A stretch of DNA of 23,116 nt from Bacillota bacterium (GTDB lineage Bacteria; Bacillota; Clostridia; Christensenellales; Aristaeellaceae): the NCBI GenBank assembly GCA_023411175.1, contig JAEYPB010000016.1:1-23116 (forward strand), read 5' to 3'. Positions within the stretch are counted from its first letter, which is position 1, and the number at the start of each line of letters is the position of its first letter. A program made the translations under genes and the position numbers. The notes below the pieces were generated by a model. That model ran no database searches. It had not been told where the DNA came from and was given only the letters and a program-made list of their open reading frames with translations. Below are positions 1 through 6,664 of this stretch, one piece after another.

Positions 1-48
1 GCCCAATACAGAGGAACGAAGATCCAGATAATTTCCGAGGACAGCGCA

Positions 49-83
49 CAAAGGTCCCGCCAGCTTTGCTGGCGGGACCTTTG
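49..83 (-). terminator. Strong hairpin terminator at the end of the first ABC importer operon
   Basis: A perfect 16-bp stem (left arm 49-64, right arm 68-83) encloses a 3-base loop (65-67). The stem ends in an A-run on one side and a T-run on the other, a common bidirectional terminator form. It lies about 70 bases downstream of the stop codon of the minus-strand permease gene, so it most likely ends that operon. It could also serve a plus-strand gene lying before the window. Neither strand has a long T-tract outside the stem, so strength rests on the stem. I see no gene in 1-152. Confidence 0.75.
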
Positions 84-152
84 CATCGACGAGGAGCCCC
101 GAATGGCGGTGATCGGATTAAGGCCGATTAACCGTCAACCCCACACCGGCGG

Positions 153-989
153 CTAGCCCTTGATGCCCGTGAACGTGACGCCCTCAATGAACCGCTTCTG
201 CATAAAGAAGAACAGGATGATGATCGGTGCGGAGGTCATGACCGAGGCGGCCATCATGTGCGGCCAGTCGGTGGCGTGCTGCGACTTGAACTGCTGCAGG
301 CCGATTTGCAGCGTGTACATGCTGCTCTTCTGAAGGTAGATCAGCGGGCCGTTGAAGTCGTTCCAGCTGTTGAGCATCTGGAAGATCACCACGGTCAGGA
401 TCGCGGGCGCGCAGAGCGGCAGGAAGATGCGGAAGTAAATCAGCGGTTCCGGGCATCCGTCCACGCGCGCGGCGTCGTCCAGGTCCTTGGGCAGGCCCTT
501 GAAGAACTGGCGGAGCAGGAAGATGAAGAACGGGATGCCGAAGTACTGCGGCAGGATCAGCGGTGCGAACGTGCCCACCAGCTTCATCCGCGAGAAGATC
601 ATGTAGATTGGGATCATGATGACCTGGTAGGGGATCATCATCACCGCCAGCGTGATGAAGAACAGCGTGTTTTTGCCGCGCCACTCCATCCGCGCCAACG
701 AGTAGGCCACCAGCGGACAGGTGAGCGCCACGCCCAGCATGTTCAATAGCGTAACGAGCAGCGAGTTCCCCATGTAGGTGAGGAACGGAATCAGCTCGAA
801 CACCTTCGGATAATTGTCCCACAGCCAGTTGGCCGGCAGCCAGGTCACCGGGTACTTCATGCACTCCTTTAACGCCTTGAGCGAGGTGGAGAGCATGATG
901 ACAAACGGCACCAGGAAGAACACGCACGCCGCCAGCATTAAAACGTGTACCAGCGTCCTCCCGACGATCTTCTGTACCTTGACATGCAT
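153..989 (-). CDS. Carbohydrate ABC transporter permease (MalG-type, CUT1 family)
   Basis: This 278-residue protein is an inner permease subunit of a sugar importer of the CUT1/MalG type. It has an N-terminal membrane segment at about residues 12-33 and roughly five more hydrophobic segments. The cytoplasmic EAA-type loop, which docks on the ATPase, is seen as DLDDAARVDG followed by IFLPL near residues 170-195. The C-terminus ends in VTFTGIKG, close to the usual GxxKG ending of this family. It is the last gene of the minus-strand importer operon, 13 bases after the MalF-type permease. A G-rich Shine-Dalgarno stretch precedes the ATG. Family assignment is secure; the transported sugar cannot be read from the sequence. 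Confidence 0.95.
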   Translation of the reverse strand: MHVKVQKIVGRTLVHVLMLAACVFFLVPFVIMLSTSLKALKECMKYPVTWLPANWLWDNYPKVFELIPFLTYMGNSLLVTLLNMLGVALTCPLVAYSLARMEWRGKNTLFFITLAVMMIPYQVIMIPIYMIFSRMKLVGTFAPLILPQYFGIPFFIFLLRQFFKGLPKDLDDAARVDGCPEPLIYFRIFLPLCAPAILTVVIFQMLNSWNDFNGPLIYLQKSSMYTLQIGLQQFKSQHATDWPHMMAASVMTSAPIIILFFFMQKRFIEGVTFTGIKG

Positions 990-1002
990 CTTTCACACCC
1001 CC

Positions 1003-1938
1003 CTATTCGCCCATGTAGTGCACCCACTTGCCCGAGGTGCGATACACGAAGATCGTCAGCGTCATGATCACGAGGAACATAATCCAGGCCATCGCGTTGG
1101 CGATGCCCATCTTGAAATAGGAGAATGCGTTCTTGTACAGGTACATTGAGTAGAACAGCATCGAGTTGGCGGGCGTGCCCTGGCCGTTGGTGATGACGAA
1201 CGCCAGCGTGAACATCTGCAGCGCCGAGATGATGCCCATGATGATGTTGAAGAAGATCACCGGCGTCAACAGCGGCAGCGTGATGTGCATGGCCTTGTTC
1301 CAGCCGCCCGCGCCGTCTATTGTGGCGGCCTCGTAGTAGTCAATGGGGATGTCCTGAAGGCCAGCCAGATAGGTCAGCACCGTGGTCCCGATCGTCCACC
1401 AGGAGATCAGCATCAGCGAGGGTTTCGCCCAGAACTCGCTGCCGAACCAGGGCGGCCCCTCGATGCCGGCCAGCCGCCACAGCATGTCGTTCACGATGCC
1501 GAACTGGCTGTTGAGCAGCCACTGCCAGATGATGCCAACGGCCACGGCCGGCACCAGCGTGGGGATGAACGCCACCACGCGGTAGACGCCCTGCGCCTTG
1601 CTCTTGATGTTCAAAAGCAGCGCCGTCAAAACGCCCACCAACAGGCCCGTGGGCACGGCCAGCACCGTGTAGAGCATGGTGTTTCGGACCGAAACCCAGA
1701 ACACATCGTCGGCGAACAGCGTCGTATAGTTGTCAAACCCCACGAACGCGGTGGGAAACAACCCCTTGAAATCAAAAAAGCTGTAGAAGATCGAGGAGAA
1801 CAGCGGATATGCGTAAAACACAGCAAGGCCAATCAGCCAGGGCAGCGCGAACAGCCATCCGTAGAACTCGCGCTGGCGGAAGGCCGATTTGCGCGCCGCG
1901 CGCCGTGCGCCCCTGCGCGCTGTCGTTTTTGTCACCAT
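1003..1938 (-). CDS. Sugar ABC transporter permease (MalF-type, CUT1 family)
   Basis: This 311-residue protein is the partner permease of the first importer. A basic N-terminus (residues 1-20, rich in Arg and Lys) precedes the first membrane segment (GWLFALPWLIGLAVFYAYPL). About five more hydrophobic segments follow. The EAA loop is clear: YYEAATIDGAGGW followed by ITLPLL. It sits between the binding-protein gene, 252 bases upstream, and the MalG-type permease, 13 bases downstream. The ATG at 1938 is preceded by an AGGGGG ribosome site. Translation may be lower than that of the binding protein because hairpins separate the two genes. Substrate unknown. Confidence 0.95.
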   Translation of the reverse strand: MVTKTTARRGARRAARKSAFRQREFYGWLFALPWLIGLAVFYAYPLFSSIFYSFFDFKGLFPTAFVGFDNYTTLFADDVFWVSVRNTMLYTVLAVPTGLLVGVLTALLLNIKSKAQGVYRVVAFIPTLVPAVAVGIIWQWLLNSQFGIVNDMLWRLAGIEGPPWFGSEFWAKPSLMLISWWTIGTTVLTYLAGLQDIPIDYYEAATIDGAGGWNKAMHITLPLLTPVIFFNIIMGIISALQMFTLAFVITNGQGTPANSMLFYSMYLYKNAFSYFKMGIANAMAWIMFLVIMTLTIFVYRTSGKWVHYMGE

Positions 1939-2028
1939 CGGGTTTCCCCCTTATGCCACGTGATGCGCTTGAGGGCTGCCGCGACAGACATGCGTCCGAT
2001 GTAAGGCGAATCGGCAGTCCTCGGTTTT

Positions 2029-2048
2029 AAAAACGCCCCGGGGGGGCG
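2029..2048 (-). terminator. Terminator-like hairpin inside the first importer operon
   Basis: Read on the minus strand this is a 6-bp all-GC stem (cgcccc/ggggcg, 2043-2048 with 2034-2039) with a 3-base loop, followed directly by five T residues (2029-2033). This is the form of an intrinsic terminator. It lies between the binding-protein gene and its permease genes, so it may act as a partial terminator that gives more binding protein than permease. The stem is short, so readthrough is expected. Confidence 0.5.
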
Positions 2049-2075
2049 CAGACCATCGGTCCCGTGGGTTTCAAT

Positions 2076-2104
2076 CGTTCCCAGCGGCATGTGCGCCGGG
2101 AACG
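2076..2104 (-). repeat. Stem-loop in the binding protein-permease gap
   Basis: Inverted repeat cgttccc (2076-2082) and gggaacg (2098-2104) around a 15-base loop. It directly abuts another stem-loop at 2105-2142, giving two hairpins in series downstream of the binding-protein stop codon. There is no T-tract, so it is more likely an RNA stability or processing element than a terminator. The stem is only 7 bp. Confidence 0.35.
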
Positions 2105-2142
2105 GGATGCTGCCATCAGCCAAGATACTGTTGGCAGCATCC
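2105..2142 (-). repeat. Stem-loop just downstream of the first binding-protein gene
   Basis: A perfect 11-bp inverted repeat, ggatgctgcca (2105-2115) and tggcagcatcc (2132-2142), with a 16-base loop. It lies about 50 bases past the binding-protein stop codon in the direction of transcription. It has no T-tract. The likely role, by analogy with other binding-protein operons, is protection of the upstream message from 3' exonucleases; this is inferred. Confidence 0.5.
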
Positions 2143-2190
2143 GTACAATTTGTCAGTGCGCCTCCGGAAAACCCTGAGGATTTCAGGCCG

Positions 2191-3462
2191 CTATTGCGCG
2201 GCGAGCTTGTCGAGCTCCGCGTTCACCTTTTCGGTGACGCCATCCAGCAGGGCCTGCGGCTCGCCGCGGCCGTACAGCGCGTTGTCGGTGGCGGTCACGA
2301 GCTCGTCCCACAAGAGTTGGCCTGCGGGGATCGGCGGGCGCGAGTAGGCGGTCGGGAAGATGTCCAGGAACACCTGGAAGTCGGGATCGCCCTTGGCGAA
2401 GGACAGGTTGCTGTTGAGTTCCTTGCAGCTCAGGAAGTGGGTGGTTTCCTCGCCGTAGTTGATCGCGCCCTGGCCTACGGTCATGAACGCGGCGAACTTC
2501 GCGGCGGCTTCAGGGTGGGCGCTGCCCTTGGGCACGACGTGCGACCAACCGCCCGCCCAGGAGTTGTTGTTCGTGCCGGTGGGCGTCGGGATCGGCGCCA
2601 CGCCAAACTTGAGATCCGGGTTCTGATCGCGGTAGCTCGCGATCTCCCACGGGCCGCTGACCACCATCGCCACCATCTCCGCGGCGAAGATGTTCATGTC
2701 GGAGCCCTGCGCCGCGTTGTTGAAGTCGGCGACCGATTCAATGTTGAATTCATCCGCAAAGGTCTTTTCCCAGGTCAGCGCCTCGACGATCTTGGGATCG
2801 TTCGCGGTGATCCTGCCGTCCGGGCCCTGGAATTGGCCGCCGAACGCCCAGCCCCAGGTATACAGCCAGCCCTGGTTCAGCCACGGCGCGAAGCCGATGA
2901 CTTCGAAGCGGTTGCCCTGTTTCTTGGTGAGCGCCTTGGCGTAGGTCATCAGGTCGTCGGTCGTCTTGGGCGGCTCGGTGAAGCCGGCCGCTTCGAGCAG
3001 GGTCTTGTTGTAGTACAGCGCGCGCACGTCCGTGTCGAAGGGGAACGCGTACAGGCGCCCCTTGTAGCTGGCCTCGTTCCAGGCGAAGTCGTAGAACTTG
3101 TCCTTGGTCACGCCATACTTCTCGGCATAGTCCGTCAGGTCTTCGAAAAGCCCGCCGTTGGCCCACTGCGCGACCATGAAGCGGTCGAACAGCACCACGT
3201 CCGGCGGCGTGCCGCCGTTGATGGCCACGGTCAACTTGTCGGTGATGCCCTGGCCGGAGCCCGAGCCGCCAATGAACTCGGCGTTCACATGGATGTCGGG
3301 GTTGGCGGCGTTGAACTCCTCAACGCTCTTGATCAGGGATTGCTGGTCGAGGCCGCTATGGGGATACCAGTAGGTGATCTCCGTGACGTCGCCGGCCAAG
3401 GCGGGGATTGCCAGGCCGAGCACCAGCACCAATGCCAGGAGCAGACTGAGCGTCTTCTTCAT
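2191..3462 (-). CDS. Extracellular sugar-binding protein of ABC importer (family 1 SBP)
   Basis: This 423-residue protein is the sugar-capturing subunit of the first importer. Residues 1-23 form a typical export signal ending in PALA, followed by the mature start GDVTEITYWY, common for family 1 solute-binding proteins (PF01547/PF13416). Internal family-like segments include FNAANPDIHVNAEFIGG, GGTPPDVVLFDRF and YYNKTLLEAAGF. The ATG at 3462 was chosen because AAGGAGG lies just upstream and the signal peptide starts there; an in-frame start further upstream would bury the signal. There is no lipobox cysteine, which is odd for a single-membrane Gram-positive importer. The gene is divergent from the sensor kinase, which may regulate it. 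Ligand unknown. Confidence 0.95.
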   Translation of the reverse strand: MKKTLSLLLALVLVLGLAIPALAGDVTEITYWYPHSGLDQQSLIKSVEEFNAANPDIHVNAEFIGGSGSGQGITDKLTVAINGGTPPDVVLFDRFMVAQWANGGLFEDLTDYAEKYGVTKDKFYDFAWNEASYKGRLYAFPFDTDVRALYYNKTLLEAAGFTEPPKTTDDLMTYAKALTKKQGNRFEVIGFAPWLNQGWLYTWGWAFGGQFQGPDGRITANDPKIVEALTWEKTFADEFNIESVADFNNAAQGSDMNIFAAEMVAMVVSGPWEIASYRDQNPDLKFGVAPIPTPTGTNNNSWAGGWSHVVPKGSAHPEAAAKFAAFMTVGQGAINYGEETTHFLSCKELNSNLSFAKGDPDFQVFLDIFPTAYSRPPIPAGQLLWDELVTATDNALYGRGEPQALLDGVTEKVNAELDKLAAQ

Positions 3463-3501
3463 GGAACAGGGAACCTCCTTTAACGATATAATCATACTTT
3501 T

Positions 3502-3507
3502 ATTATA
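3502..3507 (-). promoter_or_regulatory. Candidate -10 box for the first importer operon
   Basis: On the minus strand an exact TATAAT lies about 40 bases upstream of the binding-protein start codon, in an AT-rich patch (3483-3510) within otherwise GC-rich DNA. I see no good -35 hexamer at 16-18 bases, which would fit a promoter needing an activator such as the neighbouring response regulator. The operator itself cannot be identified from one sequence. Confidence 0.4.
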
Positions 3508-3608
3508 AATCCCCAAATCCGTCGGTGAAAAGGGGTGGATTATTGGTTTTATTCCGGTATTTTTGTTTGTTTTATGCGCATCGACCGAATGGGGTACGGC
3601 CCGTTCGC

Positions 3609-3637
3609 TTGACAACCGAGCGCGCCGCATGGATAAT
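3609..3637 (+). promoter_or_regulatory. Near-consensus sigma-A promoter for the sensor kinase-regulator pair
   Basis: TTGACA at 3609-3614 and GATAAT at 3632-3637 are separated by exactly 17 bases. This is a perfect -35 and a five-of-six -10, the best promoter I see in the window. Transcription would begin near 3644, leaving a short leader before the kinase ATG at 3682. Such a promoter suggests constitutive expression of the two-component system. Confidence 0.75.
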
Positions 3638-3681
3638 GATGGCGTACACACCCGTGCAACGCGCGGGCGACGGAGGTGGCC

Positions 3682-5454
3682 ATGCGCAGCATCCGTACGC
3701 AGCTCATCGCGGTGTTCCTATTGGTCATTCTTGTTCCCAGCGGCGCGCTCACCTATCTGATGTACACCCGTTCACTCGACTTAATCGACAGCAACCTGGG
3801 CGACGCGCAGGTGTCGAAGCTCGGCAAGGCCTCCGTGCTGATCGACCAGAGCCTGTCCGACATGAGCCTGCTGCTCAACCAGCTGGCCGCGAACGAGATG
3901 TTCGTCGCCGCGGTGGCGGGCATTAAATCCGGCGGAGACAGCCGGGAGGCGGTGCGCGTCTGCAACATCATGCGCAACGCCCAGTCCTTCTACAACAGCC
4001 GCATCGAGACGCTGTACCTTTACCTGTACGAGCCACGCGAGATCATCACCGCCTACGCCAACCAGCGCATCGTGGAGATCAGGGACGAGGAGTACTACGA
4101 CTGGATTTCAAAATATCGGCTGCGGGAGCGCGGGCTGAACGCCTCGCCGTGGTTTTTGTCGCGCGGCGTACCCTCGCCGTCCGTGAGCGAATCGACCGGG
4201 CGCGTCATCGTCAAAAAGCGGCTGATCAGGGGCCAGGACGGCGCACCGCTGGGCGAGCTGGGCATGATCATCTCCGGGCTGACGCTGCGCAGCGCCTACC
4301 TCGAATCGATGCGCAGCTTTGAAAGAGAGATCCTGCTGATGCTGGACGAGGATCATAACCCCATCGCCACCATCGGCATGGAGATTGCCAAGTTCCGGGT
4401 GCTGAGCGGGCAGGCGTTCCTCTCCCAGCTCGAAACATACGGCGCGCAGGGGCGGTTCCGCAGCAACGCCTTCGGGCAAGACAGCCAGGTGTGCTTCGCG
4501 CGCTCGCGCCAGAGCGGGTTCATCTACCTGTCCGTGATCCCGGTCAGCCAATACACCAAGGGCATGGCCGTGGCGGGCCTGCAGGGGCTGATGGTGGCGC
4601 TCCTGGCCGCCGTCTGCGCGGTGTTCGTGTCGATCTGGTACTCGATGCGGCTGAGCCGCCCGATCCGCATGCTCAAAGGCGCGATGCAGCGCGCCGGCTC
4701 GGGCGACTTGAACGTGCGCGCCGACTACGCCCGGCGCGATGAGTTCTTCGAGATGACCGACGGCTTCAACAACATGATCCAGCGCATCGAGCAGTTGATG
4801 CGCAACCTTGAAAACGAGGAGCTGCTGCTCAAGGAGGCGGAACTGCGCAACCTCCTGGCGCAGGTCAACCCGCACTTCCTCTATAACGCACTGGAGACCA
4901 TCCACTGGATGGCGCGCACCAACCACAACCAGGAGGCGGCCGAGCTGTGCATGTCGCTGGCCAGCTTCTACCGCGCCACGCTCAGCGAAGGACGAAAGAC
5001 CGTGAGCGTCCGCGAGTCGCTCGACATGATCCGCGAGTACATCGCAATCCTGACGGCGCGCTACGAAGGCCGGTTCAGCGTGCGCTACGACGCGCCCGCG
5101 GACCTGGAAGACGAGCAGGTGCTGCACTTGGTGCTGCAGCCGCTGGTGGAGAACGCGATCCAGCACAGCATCGAGCGCGTGGCCTACCACGTGAACCTGT
5201 TCATCGGCATCGAAGCCGACGGGGACGACCTCGTCATGACCGTCCACGACGACGGGGCCGGCATGGACGAGGCCACGCTCGAGCGCGTGCGCGCCTCGCT
5301 GGATGACGAGCAGGCGCGCCCCGAGGGGTTCGCGCTCAAGAACGTACACAAGCGCATCCGGCTTTTGTACGGCGAGGGCTACGGGCTCTCGATCGAGAGC
5401 AGTCCCGGGGGCTACACCACAGTGCGCGCCCGGATGCGCAAGCTGCCGCGGTAA
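3682..5454 (+). CDS. YesM-like sensor histidine kinase
   Basis: This 590-residue membrane kinase senses an extracellular signal, probably a sugar or a sugar-loaded binding protein, and phosphorylates the adjacent regulator. Membrane segments lie at about residues 6-27 and 294-318 and enclose an extracellular sensor of about 265 residues. A HAMP linker (about 319-372) follows, then a His_kinase domain (PF06580) with QVNPHFLYNALE and phospho-acceptor His398. The ATPase domain has the N-box residue Asn491 in VENAIQHS and DDGAGMD near 523-529. I chose the ATG at 3682 because GGAGG lies 5 bases before it; the GTG at 3676 would overlap that site. An unusual CCGCGG-TAA-CCGCGG palindrome is centred on the stop codon. 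Confidence 0.95.
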   Translation: MRSIRTQLIAVFLLVILVPSGALTYLMYTRSLDLIDSNLGDAQVSKLGKASVLIDQSLSDMSLLLNQLAANEMFVAAVAGIKSGGDSREAVRVCNIMRNAQSFYNSRIETLYLYLYEPREIITAYANQRIVEIRDEEYYDWISKYRLRERGLNASPWFLSRGVPSPSVSESTGRVIVKKRLIRGQDGAPLGELGMIISGLTLRSAYLESMRSFEREILLMLDEDHNPIATIGMEIAKFRVLSGQAFLSQLETYGAQGRFRSNAFGQDSQVCFARSRQSGFIYLSVIPVSQYTKGMAVAGLQGLMVALLAAVCAVFVSIWYSMRLSRPIRMLKGAMQRAGSGDLNVRADYARRDEFFEMTDGFNNMIQRIEQLMRNLENEELLLKEAELRNLLAQVNPHFLYNALETIHWMARTNHNQEAAELCMSLASFYRATLSEGRKTVSVRESLDMIREYIAILTARYEGRFSVRYDAPADLEDEQVLHLVLQPLVENAIQHSIERVAYHVNLFIGIEADGDDLVMTVHDDGAGMDEATLERVRASLDDEQARPEGFALKNVHKRIRLLYGEGYGLSIESSPGGYTTVRARMRKLPR

Positions 5455-5523
5455 CCGCGGAGAAAAACGCTGCCCAAGCCCGCGCGCCGGTTCAACCACC
5501 GTCCAGCGAAAGGAGAGCGCTTT

Positions 5524-6285
5524 GTGTACAGCTTAATGATCGTGGACGACGAGAAGTGGATTCGCCGAGGGTTGGTGGAGGCGATCGACTGGTCTTCGCT
5601 CGGGATCGTCGCGGTTCGCGAGGCAGAAAACGGGGAACAGGCGCTTTTGCTGGCGCGGAATGCGCCGCCCGACGTGGTGATCACCGACATCCGAATGAGC
5701 GGCATCGGCGGCCTAATGCTGTGCGACGAACTGGGCGCGCGCTACCCGGACACCCGGATGATCCTGATCAGCGGCCACCGCGACTTCTCGTTCGCGCAGC
5801 AGGCGATTCGGCTGGGGGTGTCCGACTACCTGCTCAAGCCCATCGACGAGCGGGCGCTGCTCCATTCTGTGAAGCAGTGCCTGTTTCAGATCGAAAGGCA
5901 GCGCGCGTTCAGCGCGGGCGCGGAGGCGGCTTCGGCGCCCCCGCAGGGCCCTCGCGACGAGATGCACCCGGCGGTGCGCGAGGTGGTGGCCTACATCAAG
6001 AAGAACTACGCCGGCAAGATCACGCTGTCCTCCGTGGCTCGCGTGGTGCATATGAACGGATCGTACCTATCCAAGTTGTTCAGCGATGAGACCGGCCAAA
6101 CGTTCACCCACTACCTGGCGCGCGTGCGGGTCGAGCGCGCGATGGAGATGCTGGCCGATCTCAGCATGAAGATCTACCAGATCGCCGGCAACGTGGGCTA
6201 CCCGGATGTGAAATACTTCGTGTCCGTGTTCAAGGAGATCACCGGCCTGACCCCGTCGGAGTGGCGCCAAAGGCGCGAGTCCTAG
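5524..6285 (+). CDS. YesN-like response regulator with AraC-type DNA-binding domain
   Basis: This 253-residue protein is the partner of the upstream kinase. Residues 1-120 form a receiver domain: acidic pair DD at 8-9, phospho-acceptor Asp55 in VVITDIRMSG and conserved Lys105 in YLLKPID. A short linker (about 120-150) leads to two AraC-type helix-turn-helix motifs at about 155-250, ending in GLTPSEWRQRR. It starts with GTG at 5524; an AAAGGAG site 8 bases upstream supports this. YesN proteins usually have a longer middle region, so this is a compact form. The gene lies 69 bases after the kinase and between the divergent importer and the alpha-mannosidases, the likeliest targets. Confidence 0.95.
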   Translation: MYSLMIVDDEKWIRRGLVEAIDWSSLGIVAVREAENGEQALLLARNAPPDVVITDIRMSGIGGLMLCDELGARYPDTRMILISGHRDFSFAQQAIRLGVSDYLLKPIDERALLHSVKQCLFQIERQRAFSAGAEAASAPPQGPRDEMHPAVREVVAYIKKNYAGKITLSSVARVVHMNGSYLSKLFSDETGQTFTHYLARVRVERAMEMLADLSMKIYQIAGNVGYPDVKYFVSVFKEITGLTPSEWRQRRES

Positions 6286-6664
6286 CCAATCCCCGTTCAA
6301 TTTGGCGGGCCCCGGTCGCCCGCACACCGGCGCTCCCGTCCGCTCTCCATAGCGCCGCATTTCACGCCGAAGCATTTTCCGAGGGATCGGCTCCCCTCCG
6401 GTTCTTGTGGCGACAAAAAGCTGCTTTCGCCTTTCCTCTCTTCATTAAAATACCGTTTATCCGGCCCGTCCGCATCCGCGTATTCCGCGATTTTTGGACA
6501 ACAACCATCCATACATACGTTGCGGGCACAGGGAAACCGTGCTATACTCCGATCGGCATGTTGCCAATTGGTTTCCAGAATTTTGCGCAAGGCACGGACT
6601 GACGCCGACAGGCGGAATCTGCGCTTTGCGCGGCTCAAAACGCCGAAGAGGAGGGGTTGAGCGG
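6286..6664 (+). other. Intergenic region upstream of the alpha-mannosidase genes
   Basis: These 379 bases hold no gene I can support. An open frame runs into the mannosidase from 6494, but its first 57 codons do not resemble the family and have no ribosome site. A weak GC hairpin (6305-6323) follows the regulator gene without a T-tract, so no clear terminator is seen. The useful contents are the promoter at 6520-6548 and two 8-bp palindromes, CCGATCGG (6549-6556) and CCAATTGG (6564-6571), around the expected transcription start. These could be operator sites, but short palindromes are often chance. Confidence 0.5.
6520..6548 (+). promoter_or_regulatory. Candidate promoter for the alpha-mannosidase operon
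   Basis: TTGCGG (6520-6525) and TATACT (6543-6548) are 17 bases apart. The -10 matches five of six consensus positions and the -35 only three, so activation by a regulator is plausible. Transcription would start near 6555, at a palindrome, and leave a leader of about 110 bases before the ATG at 6665. Confidence 0.5.

Noticed and set aside
2089..3483. 464-codon open frame on the plus strand
   Set aside because: It is antisense to the clear binding-protein gene and has no ribosome site or recognisable domain.
3463..3651. Upstream start for the first binding protein
   Set aside because: It would place 63 non-signal residues before a clear signal peptide that has its own AAGGAGG site.
4108..5499. 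463-codon open frame on the minus strand
   Set aside because: It is antisense to the sensor kinase and has the same shadow composition.
6494..6664. N-terminal extension of the first alpha-mannosidase
   Set aside because: The 57 extra codons overlap the predicted promoter and leader and have no ribosome site; GAGGAGGGG before 6665 marks the real start.
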